NCBI RefSeq assembly: GCF_947253225.1
Contig: NZ_CAMXYR010000050.1
Span: 1 to 10,664 of the forward strand
Length of the DNA: 10,664 bases
Direction of reading: 5' to 3'
Origin: an uncultured Anaerococcus sp.
GTDB lineage: Bacteria > Bacillota > Clostridia > Tissierellales > Peptoniphilaceae
This document shows, in pieces, positions 1 through 7,411 of this stretch; position 1 is the stretch's first letter; each line of letters begins with the position of its first letter. A model generated the notes under the pieces. That model searched no databases, was not told the origin of the DNA, and was given only the letters and a program-made list of their open reading frames with translations. The position numbers and the translations under genes are program-made.

Positions 1-76
1 GTATTATAAGATAGTTTCTTACATGGAAATTAAGGATTTCTATTCATTTAGAGTTTGCATTAATTTTGTGAGTGAA

Positions 77-108
77 ATTTAAAAAATACCTCACCCTAGT
101 AGGTGAGG
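77..108 (-). terminator. Rho-independent terminator, distal of three behind rpmB
   Basis: A perfect 7-bp stem (CCTCACC at 89-95 with GGTGAGG at 102-108) encloses a 6-nt loop. Read on the minus strand, the stem is followed at once by TATTTTTTAAATTT, the normal layout of an intrinsic terminator for leftward transcription. Read on the plus strand, the stem is followed by ATTTCAAAC, a poor U-tract, so leftward use is favoured. It is the most GC-rich of the three hairpins behind rpmB and probably the strongest. It could also protect the region from a convergent gene beyond the left edge. Confidence 0.75.
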
Positions 109-110
109 AT

Positions 111-147
111 TTCAAACAAAATAACCACTGACTTGCCAGTGGTTGTT
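111..147 (-). terminator. Hairpin between the two other rpmB terminators, possibly bidirectional
   Basis: AACCACTG (123-130) pairs with CAGTGGTT (137-144) around a 6-nt loop. The stem can extend to about 11 bp (120-130 with 137-147) through A-U pairs and one G-U pair. On the minus strand it is followed by TTGTTTGAAA, and on the plus strand by ATATCTTATTTAA; both are only moderately U-rich. It may work in either direction, as expected between convergent genes. The hairpin itself is clear; its termination activity is inferred. Confidence 0.55.
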
Positions 148-160
148 ATATCTTATTTAA

Positions 161-192
161 TTATAAAAAAGCATTTTGCAATTATGCTTTTT
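161..192 (-). terminator. AT-rich terminator overlapping the rpmB stop codon
   Basis: On the minus strand AAAAAGCAT (192-184) pairs with ATGCTTTTT (174-166) around a 9-nt loop, and the U-run continues to 165 followed by ATAA. The 5' arm contains the last codons of rpmB and the first base of its TAA stop codon (184-182). The stem has only two G-C pairs, so it should be weak, which may explain the two further hairpins downstream. Confidence 0.55.
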
Positions 193-370
193 CTACTTTA
201 CCGCTTTTTAGACATTTAGTACATACGTTGATTGTTTTAGGTGTTCCATCTACTAAAGCTTTTACTTTATGCACGTTTGCTTTGAATGTTCTATTAATTT
301 GTCTATGAGAGAATGTTACAGATTTACCTGACTTTGTTCCCTTACCGCAGATATCACATGATCTTGCCAT
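182..370 (-). CDS. rpmB: Large ribosomal subunit protein bL28
   Basis: A 62-residue basic protein that matches bacterial ribosomal protein bL28 in length and sequence (N-terminus MARSCDICGKG, then the SHRQINRTFKANVHKV segment typical of the family). It is a structural protein of the 50S subunit. Two cysteine pairs, C5/C8 and C50/C53, form a zinc-ribbon arrangement, so this is the zinc-binding (C+) form; whether a zinc-free paralogue exists elsewhere cannot be seen. The ATG at 370-368 follows a full AGGAGG (383-378 on the minus strand) with 7-nt spacing, which fixes the start. The gene is transcribed alone, leftward and divergent from murB, with its own promoter and three hairpins behind it. 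Confidence 0.97.
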   Translation of the reverse strand: MARSCDICGKGTKSGKSVTFSHRQINRTFKANVHKVKALVDGTPKTINVCTKCLKSGKVEKA

Positions 371-403
371 TTTTACACCTCCTAGCTTTTATTAATCCTT
401 ATT

Positions 404-432
404 ATTTTACCAAAGTTTGGGCAAAATTACAA
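404..432 (-). promoter_or_regulatory. Predicted SigA-type promoter of rpmB
   Basis: On the minus strand a -35-like TTGTAA (432-427) is separated by exactly 17 nt from TAAAAT (409-404). The base triplet just before the -10 is TGG, giving an extended -10 (TGn). Transcription would start near 397, leaving a leader of about 27 nt that contains the AGGAGG of rpmB. The spacer contains an 11-bp palindrome, CCAAAGTTTGG (410-420). This is a pattern match only. Confidence 0.6.
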
Positions 433-514
433 ATTTTTTTATTGGAAGCATGAATATTTGTTTTAGGATTTGCTTTATTTATGTATTAATGATAGTTATT
501 GGATGGATTTAGAG

Positions 515-520
515 TATAAT
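515..520 (+). promoter_or_regulatory. Candidate -10 box for the murB operon
   Basis: A perfect TATAAT lies 46 nt before the murB start codon and would give a start site near 527 and a leader of about 40 nt. No convincing -35 is present at 16-18 nt upstream (the sequence there is ATAGTTA), and there is no TGn extension, so the promoter is either activator-dependent or weak, or the match is chance in AT-rich DNA. The rest of the 371-565 intergenic region holds the rpmB promoter and no other feature I can support. Confidence 0.4.
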
Positions 521-565
521 CTTTCATAGAATTACAAGAGATTTAGATGAATCTTAGGAGGTAAT

Positions 566-1468
566 ATGGACTATAAATCTATATACGAAAATGTTAAGGT
601 GGGAGAAGTTTTTTATGACCATCCGCTAAAGGATTACACAACTTTTGGAATTGGTGGAAAGGCTGATGTCTTGGTCAAGCCAACAAGTGAAGATGAACTT
701 AGAAATATTTTAAAAATTAATCATAAATTCGCTATTAAGACAACAGTTATTGGCAGAGGCTCAAATCTTCTAATTAGTGATAAGGGAATTAGGGGGACGG
801 TTATTGTTCTTGCCGATAATTATTCCAATATAACTGTTGAAGGGGAAGTCTTATCTGCTCTTGCTGGTACTAGTCTTAATGAAGCGGCCTTATGTGCTAT
901 AGAAAATCACCTCAGTGGGATGGAGGAGATTTCTGGAATACCAGGTTCTGTTGGTGGTGCTGTAGCAATGAATGCGGGAGCCTATGGGGGAGAGATTAAA
1001 GATATTTGTATTTTGGTAAAAGCCTTCGATTTTGAGGGAAATGAATATGAGTTTACAAATTCAGATATGCATTTTTCTTATAGACATTCTAAAATTTTTG
1101 AGCAAGGCTTAATAGTTTCTTCTGCAAGTTTTAAATTAAAGGCTGGTAATTATGATGAAATAATCGAAAAATACCAAGACTTTACCAACAGAAGAATAAG
1201 CAAGCAACCCCTTGACAGGAAATCTGCTGGGTCAACTTTCAAAAGACCTGCAGGTTCTTATGCTTCAAAGCTAATTGATGAGTGTGGTCTTCGTGGATAT
1301 AGGGTAGGAGAATGTCAGGTTAGCGAGAAACATTGTGGTTTTATTATCAATGTTGACAAGGCAACTTGCACTGATATGCTTAGCTTTATTGAGGAAGTAT
1401 CAAGGATTGTTAGTGAGAAAACAGGTTTCGTTTTAGAGAGAGAAGTTAAACTTATTGGAGAAATTTGA
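566..1468 (+). CDS. murB: UDP-N-acetylenolpyruvoylglucosamine reductase MurB
   Basis: This cytoplasmic FAD enzyme uses NADPH to reduce UDP-GlcNAc-enolpyruvate to UDP-MurNAc, the second committed step of peptidoglycan synthesis. The 300-residue length is normal. The FAD-binding half includes YTTFGIGGKADVL (24-36), the VIGRGSNLLISD loop (61-72) and the glycine-rich SGIPGSVGGAVAMNAGAYGGE segment around 123-143. The substrate domain has SYRHSKIF (171-178; R173 is the expected catalytic-site arginine) and SAGSTFKRP (220-228), in which S223 is the expected proton-donor serine. The C-terminal LEREVKLIG (290-298) carries the conserved acidic residue. The YRHSK spacing looks like the shorter type II MurB, which lacks the Tyr loop of the E. 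coli enzyme. AGGAGG at 556-561 ends 4 nt before the ATG. The stop codon overlaps the rapZ start (TGATG). It appears to be the first gene of the rightward operon. Confidence 0.97.
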   Translation: MDYKSIYENVKVGEVFYDHPLKDYTTFGIGGKADVLVKPTSEDELRNILKINHKFAIKTTVIGRGSNLLISDKGIRGTVIVLADNYSNITVEGEVLSALAGTSLNEAALCAIENHLSGMEEISGIPGSVGGAVAMNAGAYGGEIKDICILVKAFDFEGNEYEFTNSDMHFSYRHSKIFEQGLIVSSASFKLKAGNYDEIIEKYQDFTNRRISKQPLDRKSAGSTFKRPAGSYASKLIDECGLRGYRVGECQVSEKHCGFIINVDKATCTDMLSFIEEVSRIVSEKTGFVLEREVKLIGEI

Positions 1469-2316
1469 TGAAGCTAAAGGTTATCACAGGACTTAGTGGA
1501 TCTGGCAAGACCACTGCCCTAAGGGCTTATGAAGACATGGGCTATTATGCCATGGACAATGTTCCAGCATATTTAATAGAAAAGTTTATAGAATTAAATG
1601 CTAACCAAGAAAACCCAATAGAAAAGATGGCGGTGGTTATAGATTTTAGGTCCTTTTCGATAACTAAAGACCTTTGCAAATCCCTTCTAAGACTTAAGAA
1701 TTTTAATATAGATACAGAAATTATTTACTTGTATTCATCTGATGAAGTTATTTTCAAAAGATATAATGAACTGAGAAGACCTCATCCCCTAGGTGAGTAT
1801 GGTGATGTAGCCGAGGGAATAGCCAAGGAGAAAAAACTCCTAGAGCCTATTAGAAAGATATCAGATAGGTTTATTGATACAACTTCCTACAAGATAGCAG
1901 AGTTAAAGAGAGTTATTGAAGAGGCTTCAGCCAAGAAGGATAAGATGATTGTAAATCTAGTATCCTTTGGTTTCAAGTATGGGCTAAGCGATAACTTTGA
2001 ATTTGTTTTTGATATGAGATTTATACCAAATCCATTCTACATTGCAGAGTTAAAGTCCTTGAATGGAACTTGTGAAAAGCTTAAGGCTTACCTAGACAAA
2101 TTTGAAATAGTCAAAGATTTTGAAGAAGATGTTTGTAAGATGATTAACAAACTAATTCCAGAATTTGTAAGTCAAGGTAAGGATATGCTTACAATTGCCA
2201 TAGGGTGCACAGGGGGTCAACATAGGTCTGTTTATATGGTAGAAAGGCTCTACAAGAGGTTAGAGAATGAGGATTATATAATAATTAAGAAACATAGAGA
2301 GAAGGATAGATGGTGA
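1468..2316 (+). CDS. rapZ: RapZ/YvcJ-family nucleotide-binding protein
   Basis: A 282-residue protein of the RapZ (YvcJ, former UPF0042) family. In E. coli RapZ is an RNA-binding adapter controlling glmS-regulating small RNAs; in Bacillus YvcJ binds and hydrolyses nucleotides and its role is less clear. The N-terminal P-loop is GLSGSGKT (8-15). A Walker B-like VVIDFRS follows (56-62), then RRPHPL (103-108). The C-terminal domain has FDMRFIPNP (181-189) and the family signature GCTGGQHRSV (246-255). I chose ATG 1468 over the in-frame TTG at 1465: GGAG (1457-1460) lies 7 nt from the ATG but 4 nt from the TTG, and the ATG forms a one-base TGATG overlap with murB. The 3' end overlaps the next gene by 7 nt. 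The usual downstream neighbour in Bacillota, yvcK, is absent here. Confidence 0.95.
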   Translation: MKLKVITGLSGSGKTTALRAYEDMGYYAMDNVPAYLIEKFIELNANQENPIEKMAVVIDFRSFSITKDLCKSLLRLKNFNIDTEIIYLYSSDEVIFKRYNELRRPHPLGEYGDVAEGIAKEKKLLEPIRKISDRFIDTTSYKIAELKRVIEEASAKKDKMIVNLVSFGFKYGLSDNFEFVFDMRFIPNPFYIAELKSLNGTCEKLKAYLDKFEIVKDFEEDVCKMINKLIPEFVSQGKDMLTIAIGCTGGQHRSVYMVERLYKRLENEDYIIIKKHREKDRW

Positions 2317-3029
2317 AACAATACTTAAAAAGATTACCCCTCAAGAATATAAAAAATGCAAGAGACCTTGGTGGAGTTCCGACCATTTCAGGAAGTGCTA
2401 CTAATTGGCAGAAATTTATAAGGACAGCGACCTTAGATGGAGCAAAAATTGATGACCTTTCTTATTTGATGGATTTAGGCATAACTTCTATAGTCGACCT
2501 TAGGAGAAAGGGAGAAATTGATGAGGATAAGGAAAGTATCCGAAAGATTAAGGAGAATTTTTCTTACTACAATGTCTCTTTGGCTGGAGATAGAGAATTT
2601 AGCAAAGTTGATATGGGCAGAGTATTGAATAAGGAGGTAACTGTTGGTGGCACTTATTCAAATCTTATTGACAATTACTCAGCTATTAGAGAAATTATGG
2701 AGATTTTTGCTAGGGATGATGGTGGATGTCTTTTTCATTGTCAAGAAGGTAAGGATAGGACTGGGATAATCTCTATGATTCTTATGGGACTTGCGGATGT
2801 TTCTAAAGAAGATATCATAGCAGATTATGAAGTTAGCTCTGCCCACCTTGGTTACATCGACCTTGATCAAAAAGATCCTTTTTCTATCTTTAGAATTACA
2901 AGTCCTTTTTATATGAAAGAGGCCTATGAGTATGTACTTAAAAATTATGGCTCATTTGATGCCTATCTTATGAAGGCAGGGGTAAGTGAGGAAGTTATAG
3001 AAAGAGTAAGAAGAAAAATAGTAGGCTAG
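2310..3029 (+). CDS. PtpB-like tyrosine/lipid phosphatase (Y_phosphatase3 family)
   Basis: A 239-residue cysteine-based phosphatase. The active-site loop is HCQEGKDRTG (143-152), a CX5R motif with nucleophile C144 and R150. The lysine and aspartate inside the loop (K148, D149) match the PtpB-type signature HCxxGKDRTG, whose members act on phosphotyrosine and, in some cases, phosphoserine or phosphoinositides. The family N-terminus is also present: NARDLGGVPT (16-25), FIRTATL (36-42) and DLGITSIVDLRRKGE (55-69). There is no signal peptide or clear membrane segment, so it is probably cytosolic, unlike secreted mycobacterial PtpB. The start is ambiguous: ATG 2310 overlaps rapZ by 7 nt with AAGGA only 3 nt upstream, while GTG 2313 would give 6-nt spacing. 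It sits between rapZ and whiA, where yvcK is normally found. The physiological substrate cannot be told from sequence. Confidence 0.9.
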   Translation: MVKQYLKRLPLKNIKNARDLGGVPTISGSATNWQKFIRTATLDGAKIDDLSYLMDLGITSIVDLRRKGEIDEDKESIRKIKENFSYYNVSLAGDREFSKVDMGRVLNKEVTVGGTYSNLIDNYSAIREIMEIFARDDGGCLFHCQEGKDRTGIISMILMGLADVSKEDIIADYEVSSAHLGYIDLDQKDPFSIFRITSPFYMKEAYEYVLKNYGSFDAYLMKAGVSEEVIERVRRKIVG

Positions 3030-3040
3030 GGAGGTAACCC

Positions 3041-3943
3041 ATGTCTTTTTCTCAAAGGTGTAAGAAGGAAATTTTGAAAAGAGAACCCATATCAAGGATG
3101 GGCGAGCTCCTTGCCATAATACATTTTATCGGTTCTATTAGGATAAATAGGGGAGGTTATAATATCAAGTTCGAAACTGATTCCAATGCCTACGCCCGAT
3201 ATATATATAATTTAATAAAAGATCTTTACGATTATTCATCAACCTTTGAGATTTTTGACAAATCATACAAGGATAAGGACAGGATTTTTACAGTGCTTGT
3301 GGAAGACAGTAGGATTTCTGAGGAAATAATTGATGAAAAATCTAAGGGTTTTATTGATAACTTTTCTGATATAGAAGATGTTTCCCTTGATGATATCAAG
3401 TCCTTTCTTAAAATCGCCTTTATTTATAAGGGTTCTATAAATGACCCCCAAAGAGGCTACAATCTTGAAATAATTGCTAGAGAAAAAAATGAATTTAGGT
3501 TAATTAAAGAGTCTATGGATACCTTTGACCTAAATGCCAAGGTTAATGATAGGGGTGATTATTACATAGTTTATATCAAGGATTCGGATAAGATATCCGA
3601 TTTTCTGGCTATTGTTGGAGCAAACAGGTCTCTTTTTGAGCTTGAAAATGTAAGGGCGATGAAGTCTATAAGAAATAATATTAATAGGCAAACTAATTTT
3701 GATAAGGCAAATATTGATAGGACTGTGAAGGCATCTTTAAGACAGGTAGATGCTATTAGAGAAGTTTTAGCGTCAGATATAGCTGATAAACTATCTTGTG
3801 ATATGAGAGATATAGCAAGTATTCGCCTGGAAAATCCATATGTTTCAATAGAAGAAATTGGAGAGATGATGGATCCTCCAATGACAAAGGCAAAGGTTAA
3901 TTATAGATTACAGAAGTTTATCAAGATGGCAGAAGACCTTTAA
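3041..3943 (+). CDS. whiA: WhiA-family DNA-binding regulator
   Basis: A 300-residue protein with the two-part WhiA (YvcL) layout: degenerate LAGLIDADG homing-endonuclease-like halves in the N-terminal two thirds and a C-terminal helix-turn-helix. The first half has ELLAIIHFIGSIR (22-34), and the second SFLKIAFIYKGSINDPQRGYNLEI (121-144), where GSINDP is the family hallmark. Neither half keeps the catalytic acidic residue of true homing enzymes, as is usual for WhiA. The C-terminal DNA-binding part ends in EEIGEMMDPPMTKAKVNYRL (271-290), corresponding to the usual LGELLDPPxxKSGVNHRL. In actinomycetes WhiA controls sporulation division genes; in Bacillota it influences cell division and chromosome segregation. 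AGGGAGGT (3028-3035) overlaps the previous stop codon and lies 5 nt from the ATG. Arginine is coded by AGG more often than AGA (12 versus 8), unlike pyk. Confidence 0.95.
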   Translation: MSFSQRCKKEILKREPISRMGELLAIIHFIGSIRINRGGYNIKFETDSNAYARYIYNLIKDLYDYSSTFEIFDKSYKDKDRIFTVLVEDSRISEEIIDEKSKGFIDNFSDIEDVSLDDIKSFLKIAFIYKGSINDPQRGYNLEIIAREKNEFRLIKESMDTFDLNAKVNDRGDYYIVYIKDSDKISDFLAIVGANRSLFELENVRAMKSIRNNINRQTNFDKANIDRTVKASLRQVDAIREVLASDIADKLSCDMRDIASIRLENPYVSIEEIGEMMDPPMTKAKVNYRLQKFIKMAEDL

Positions 3944-3952
3944 GGAGCAACT

Positions 3953-6900
3953 ATGCAAGAAAAATTTACCCACCTCCATGTGCATACCGAATATTCCCTT
4001 TTGGATGGATTTTCAAGAATTGACGTTCTTTTGGATAAGTGTAAGGACTTGGGAATGGATTCTATCGCCATAACCGACCATGGTGAGATGTACGGAGTTA
4101 TTGAATTTTATAAGCAAGCTCTAAAACGTGGAATTAAACCAATTATAGGTTGTGAAGTCTATGTTAGTGAGAAGAATCATACAATCAAGGATTCTACTAA
4201 TAAGAGGTACTACCACCTCATCCTTCTAGCTAAGAATAATCATGGCTACAAGAATTTGATAAAGATAGTTTCTGAAGCCTACGTCAATGGATTTTATTAC
4301 AAGCCCAGGGTTTGCTTTGACTTTATAAAGAAACATTCCAAAGACTTGGTCGCTCTGTCAGCTTGTCTTAATGGGGAAGTAAGTCAAAGACTTTTGGAAA
4401 ATGATTATGAAGGAGCAAAGATAACTGTCCAAAAATATGAAAAAGTTTTTGGTAAGGGGAATTATTTTTTGGAAGTGCAAAATCACGGAATAAAAGAGCA
4501 AAACCAAGTCAATGCTGGTCTATTAAAAATTCATAAAGACCTGGATATACCATTAGTTGCAACCAATGACCTCCACTATGTAAATAAGGAAGATGCCTAT
4601 TATCAAGATGTTCTTCAATGTATCCAGACAGGAAAACTAATCAAAGATGAGGATAGGATGAAGATGCCAACTAGCGAGTTCTACCTAAAAAGTTTTGATG
4701 AAATGGCAGAGCTTTTCTCATCTTATGAAGGAGCAATTTCCAATACCCAAGTAATTGCTGATATGTGTAATGTAACATTTACCTTCCATGAACCTCACCT
4801 TCCTTTTTTTCCGAAAATTGAGGCGGGATTTACTAACCTATCCTATCTGAAAAAACTTGTAGATGAAGGTCTTATTAAAAAATATGGAAGTATAAGTGAT
4901 GAGATAAGAAAAAGGGCCGACTTAGAAATTGATGTTATCAATAATATGGGATATGTTGATTATTTTCTTATTGTTTGGGACTTTGTAAGATATGCTAGAG
5001 AAAATGATATAGCTGTTGGGCCAGGAAGAGGGTCTGCCGCTGGTTCTATTGTATCCTTTGCACTTGATATAACTCAGATCGATCCGATAAAATATAATTT
5101 AATTTTTGAAAGATTTTTAAATCCTGAGAGGGTGTCAATGCCTGATATAGATATAGACTTTGACTATGTTCTTCGTGATCGCGTTGTGGAATATGTGAAT
5201 GAACTTTATGGCAAAGACCATGTTTCTCAAATTGTAACTTTTGGTAGAATGCAAGCTAGAAATGCAATAAGAGATGTGGGGCGAGTTCTTGATATAAGTT
5301 ATGCTAAGGTAGATAAGATTGCTAAGATGATACCAACAACTATCGGGATGACCATAGACAAAGCCTTTGATACTTCAAGTAAGTTTAAAGAAATTTATGA
5401 TAGCGACCCAGAGGCTAAAAGATTGATAGATACGGCAAGAAAGGTTGAGGGTCTACCAAGGCACACTTCAATCCACGCTGCTGGGGTAGTAATTTCTAAA
5501 GAAAAACTTACTGATATAATTCCTCTAGCTCTTTCTAACGACCTTGTGGTTACTCAATTTGATATGACTGAAATTGAAGAACTGGGACTTCTAAAGATGG
5601 ATTTCTTGGGACTTAGAAACCTAACAGTAATCAAAAACACAATTAAGGATGTTAAAAAATATCGAGGGATAGAAGTAGATTTAACAAAAATAGATGTTAA
5701 TGACAAAAATGTAATTGACCAGTTTAATAATGCGAAAACAATTGGAATCTTTCAATTCGAATCTGCTGGCATGAGAAATTTCTTAAAAAATCTAAAACCA
5801 ACAGTTTTTGATGATCTGATAGCAGCAAATTCTCTTTTTAGACCAGGGCCAATGGATGAAATTCCAAAATATATCCACAATAAAAATAATCCAAAGGATG
5901 TAAGTTTTATTGACCCAGCTCTCAAATCAATCCTTGACGTAACCTATGGCATAATCGTTTACCAGGAGCAGGTTATGCAGATAGTTCAAAAACTTGCTGG
6001 ATATTCTTTAGGAGAAGCCGACAACCTTAGACGAGCAATGTCAAAAAAGAAAATGAGCGTTATGGAAGAAAATAGGGATATTTTTATAAATGGAAAGGTT
6101 GATGAAAATGGCAAAATTGAAATTCCAGGGTGCCTAAGAAATGGAGTTAATGAAAAGGCAGCAAACCTTATTTATGATGAAATGATATCTTTTGCTAAGT
6201 ATGCCTTTAATAAATCTCACTCAGCGGCTTATTCACTTGTTGCAGTTCAAACTGCCTATCTCAAGCATTATTTTCCTGAAGAATATATGGCAAATCTCAT
6301 ATCTTCTGTGATGGATTCATCATCTAAGCTTTATCTTTATGTAAATGAGAGTAAAAACTTAGGTATAAAAGTTCTAGCTCCAGATGTCAATAAATCTTTA
6401 GCAGAATTTAAAGTTGAAGAAGGAAAAATTATTTTTGGCTTATCTGGAATCAAAAATGTAGGCATAAATATGATTAATTCCATAATAAGTGCCAGAGAAA
6501 AAGCAGGAAAGTTTAAAGATTTTGACGAGTTCCTCCAAAGAGTTGATGAAGTTGACTCAAGAAGCCTTAATAAAAAAGGACTAGATTCTATGATAAAGGC
6601 AGGAGCTTTTGATAGTTTGGGCAACACCAGAGCATCGCTGATTGGATATTATGAAAAGGCTATGGATTCTGTTCATGAAAATAGGAAGATTAATCTCAAG
6701 GGACAGATGAATCTTCTTGATGGTTTTGCTGAAAATGATAAAAAAGAAGATTTAGGTTATAAAAAAATTAAAGAATATAATAAGAAGACCAAGTTGAAGC
6801 TAGAAAAGGAAGTCCTAGGTTTTTATATATCCGACCATCCTCTATCAGAATTTAAGGAAGTTCTTGATAGAGAAGTGAATTTTTCTACCTCTTATAAGGA

Positions 6901-7402
6901 AACTATGAATGAAGTTGAAATCCAAAGGCTTGATAGAAAGCCTGTTACCATGGCAGGTGTTATTACTGAAAAGTCGGAAATTATGACTAAAAAGGGTCAA
7001 CTTATGAGTTTTGCAAGCCTTGAAGATATGTATGGTAGTATAGAAATTGTGATTTTCCCAGAAGTTTACAAGAAATATAGGACTCTCTTGGATGAGGATA
7101 ATACAGTTATAGTGCGAGGAAATTTACAAATTGATGAAAGGGATGTAAAATTAATAACGTCAGAATTTATTGATATAGAAAAAATTAATCTCAAAACATT
7201 ATACTTAAAAACCCAATATTTAAGGTATAATGATATAAGAAACATTCTAGTACAAAATAGGGGCAAGGTTCCAGTCGTAATTTACTTTGAGGATAAGGAA
7301 AAATCTGTCCGACTTGATAAAAAATTATGGTTTGATATTAATGAAAAAAGCATTAAAGTATTAGAAGAGTTTTTAGGAAAAGAAAATGTTAAGATTACTT
7401 AA
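3953..7402 (+). CDS. dnaE: DNA polymerase III subunit alpha, DnaE
   Basis: A complete 1149-residue family C polymerase. The N-terminal PHP domain (about 5-210) has HVHTEYSLLDG with H9, H11 and D18, then TDHGE (41-45), E68, H88, C138 and TNDLHY with D206/H208; all positions of the usual PHP metal cluster are filled. The polymerase core has GPGRGSAAGS (356-365) and the catalytic aspartates D398 and D400 in PDIDIDFD, plus D550 in KMDFLGLRNLT. FRPGPM (629-634) and the YAFNKSHSAAYS segment (750-761) are typical. A helix-hairpin-helix region lies at about 825-895, a possible beta-clamp motif QMNLL at 918-922, and an OB-fold at about 998-1070. In Bacillota, PolC usually does most elongation and DnaE extends primers or assists. 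PolC is not in this window, so the division of labour here is unknown. AAGGAG (3942-3947) overlaps the whiA stop codon. Confidence 0.97.
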   Translation: MQEKFTHLHVHTEYSLLDGFSRIDVLLDKCKDLGMDSIAITDHGEMYGVIEFYKQALKRGIKPIIGCEVYVSEKNHTIKDSTNKRYYHLILLAKNNHGYKNLIKIVSEAYVNGFYYKPRVCFDFIKKHSKDLVALSACLNGEVSQRLLENDYEGAKITVQKYEKVFGKGNYFLEVQNHGIKEQNQVNAGLLKIHKDLDIPLVATNDLHYVNKEDAYYQDVLQCIQTGKLIKDEDRMKMPTSEFYLKSFDEMAELFSSYEGAISNTQVIADMCNVTFTFHEPHLPFFPKIEAGFTNLSYLKKLVDEGLIKKYGSISDEIRKRADLEIDVINNMGYVDYFLIVWDFVRYARENDIAVGPGRGSAAGSIVSFALDITQIDPIKYNLIFERFLNPERVSMPDIDIDFDYVLRDRVVEYVNELYGKDHVSQIVTFGRMQARNAIRDVGRVLDISYAKVDKIAKMIPTTIGMTIDKAFDTSSKFKEIYDSDPEAKRLIDTARKVEGLPRHTSIHAAGVVISKEKLTDIIPLALSNDLVVTQFDMTEIEELGLLKMDFLGLRNLTVIKNTIKDVKKYRGIEVDLTKIDVNDKNVIDQFNNAKTIGIFQFESAGMRNFLKNLKPTVFDDLIAANSLFRPGPMDEIPKYIHNKNNPKDVSFIDPALKSILDVTYGIIVYQEQVMQIVQKLAGYSLGEADNLRRAMSKKKMSVMEENRDIFINGKVDENGKIEIPGCLRNGVNEKAANLIYDEMISFAKYAFNKSHSAAYSLVAVQTAYLKHYFPEEYMANLISSVMDSSSKLYLYVNESKNLGIKVLAPDVNKSLAEFKVEEGKIIFGLSGIKNVGINMINSIISAREKAGKFKDFDEFLQRVDEVDSRSLNKKGLDSMIKAGAFDSLGNTRASLIGYYEKAMDSVHENRKINLKGQMNLLDGFAENDKKEDLGYKKIKEYNKKTKLKLEKEVLGFYISDHPLSEFKEVLDREVNFSTSYKETMNEVEIQRLDRKPVTMAGVITEKSEIMTKKGQLMSFASLEDMYGSIEIVIFPEVYKKYRTLLDEDNTVIVRGNLQIDERDVKLITSEFIDIEKINLKTLYLKTQYLRYNDIRNILVQNRGKVPVVIYFEDKEKSVRLDKKLWFDINEKSIKVLEEFLGKENVKIT

Positions 7403-7411
7403 GGAGTTGTT

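Noticed and set aside
2..82. Open frame from the left edge on the plus strand ending in TAA at 80-82, possibly the tail of a gene convergent with rpmB (in Bacillus subtilis thiN lies near rpmB in that orientation).
   Set aside because: Only 26 codons are visible, no family motif is recognisable, and an open frame of this length is common by chance. The hairpins downstream are explained by rpmB.
371..565. Riboswitch, T-box or small RNA in the rpmB-murB intergenic region.
   Set aside because: The murB leader after the candidate -10 is only about 40 nt, has just a 5-bp weak stem (539-543 with 550-554) and no terminator or known aptamer motif.
3041..3943. LAGLIDADG-like segments suggesting a homing endonuclease or mobile intron.
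   Set aside because: The layout, the GSINDP hallmark, the C-terminal helix-turn-helix and the operon position identify WhiA, whose endonuclease-like domain is degenerate. No intron or intein boundary is visible in the neighbouring genes.
6337..6627. Minus-strand open frame of 96 codons inside dnaE.
   Set aside because: It is antisense to a conserved helix-hairpin-helix region, its predicted protein resembles no family I know, and the dnaE frame is unbroken here.
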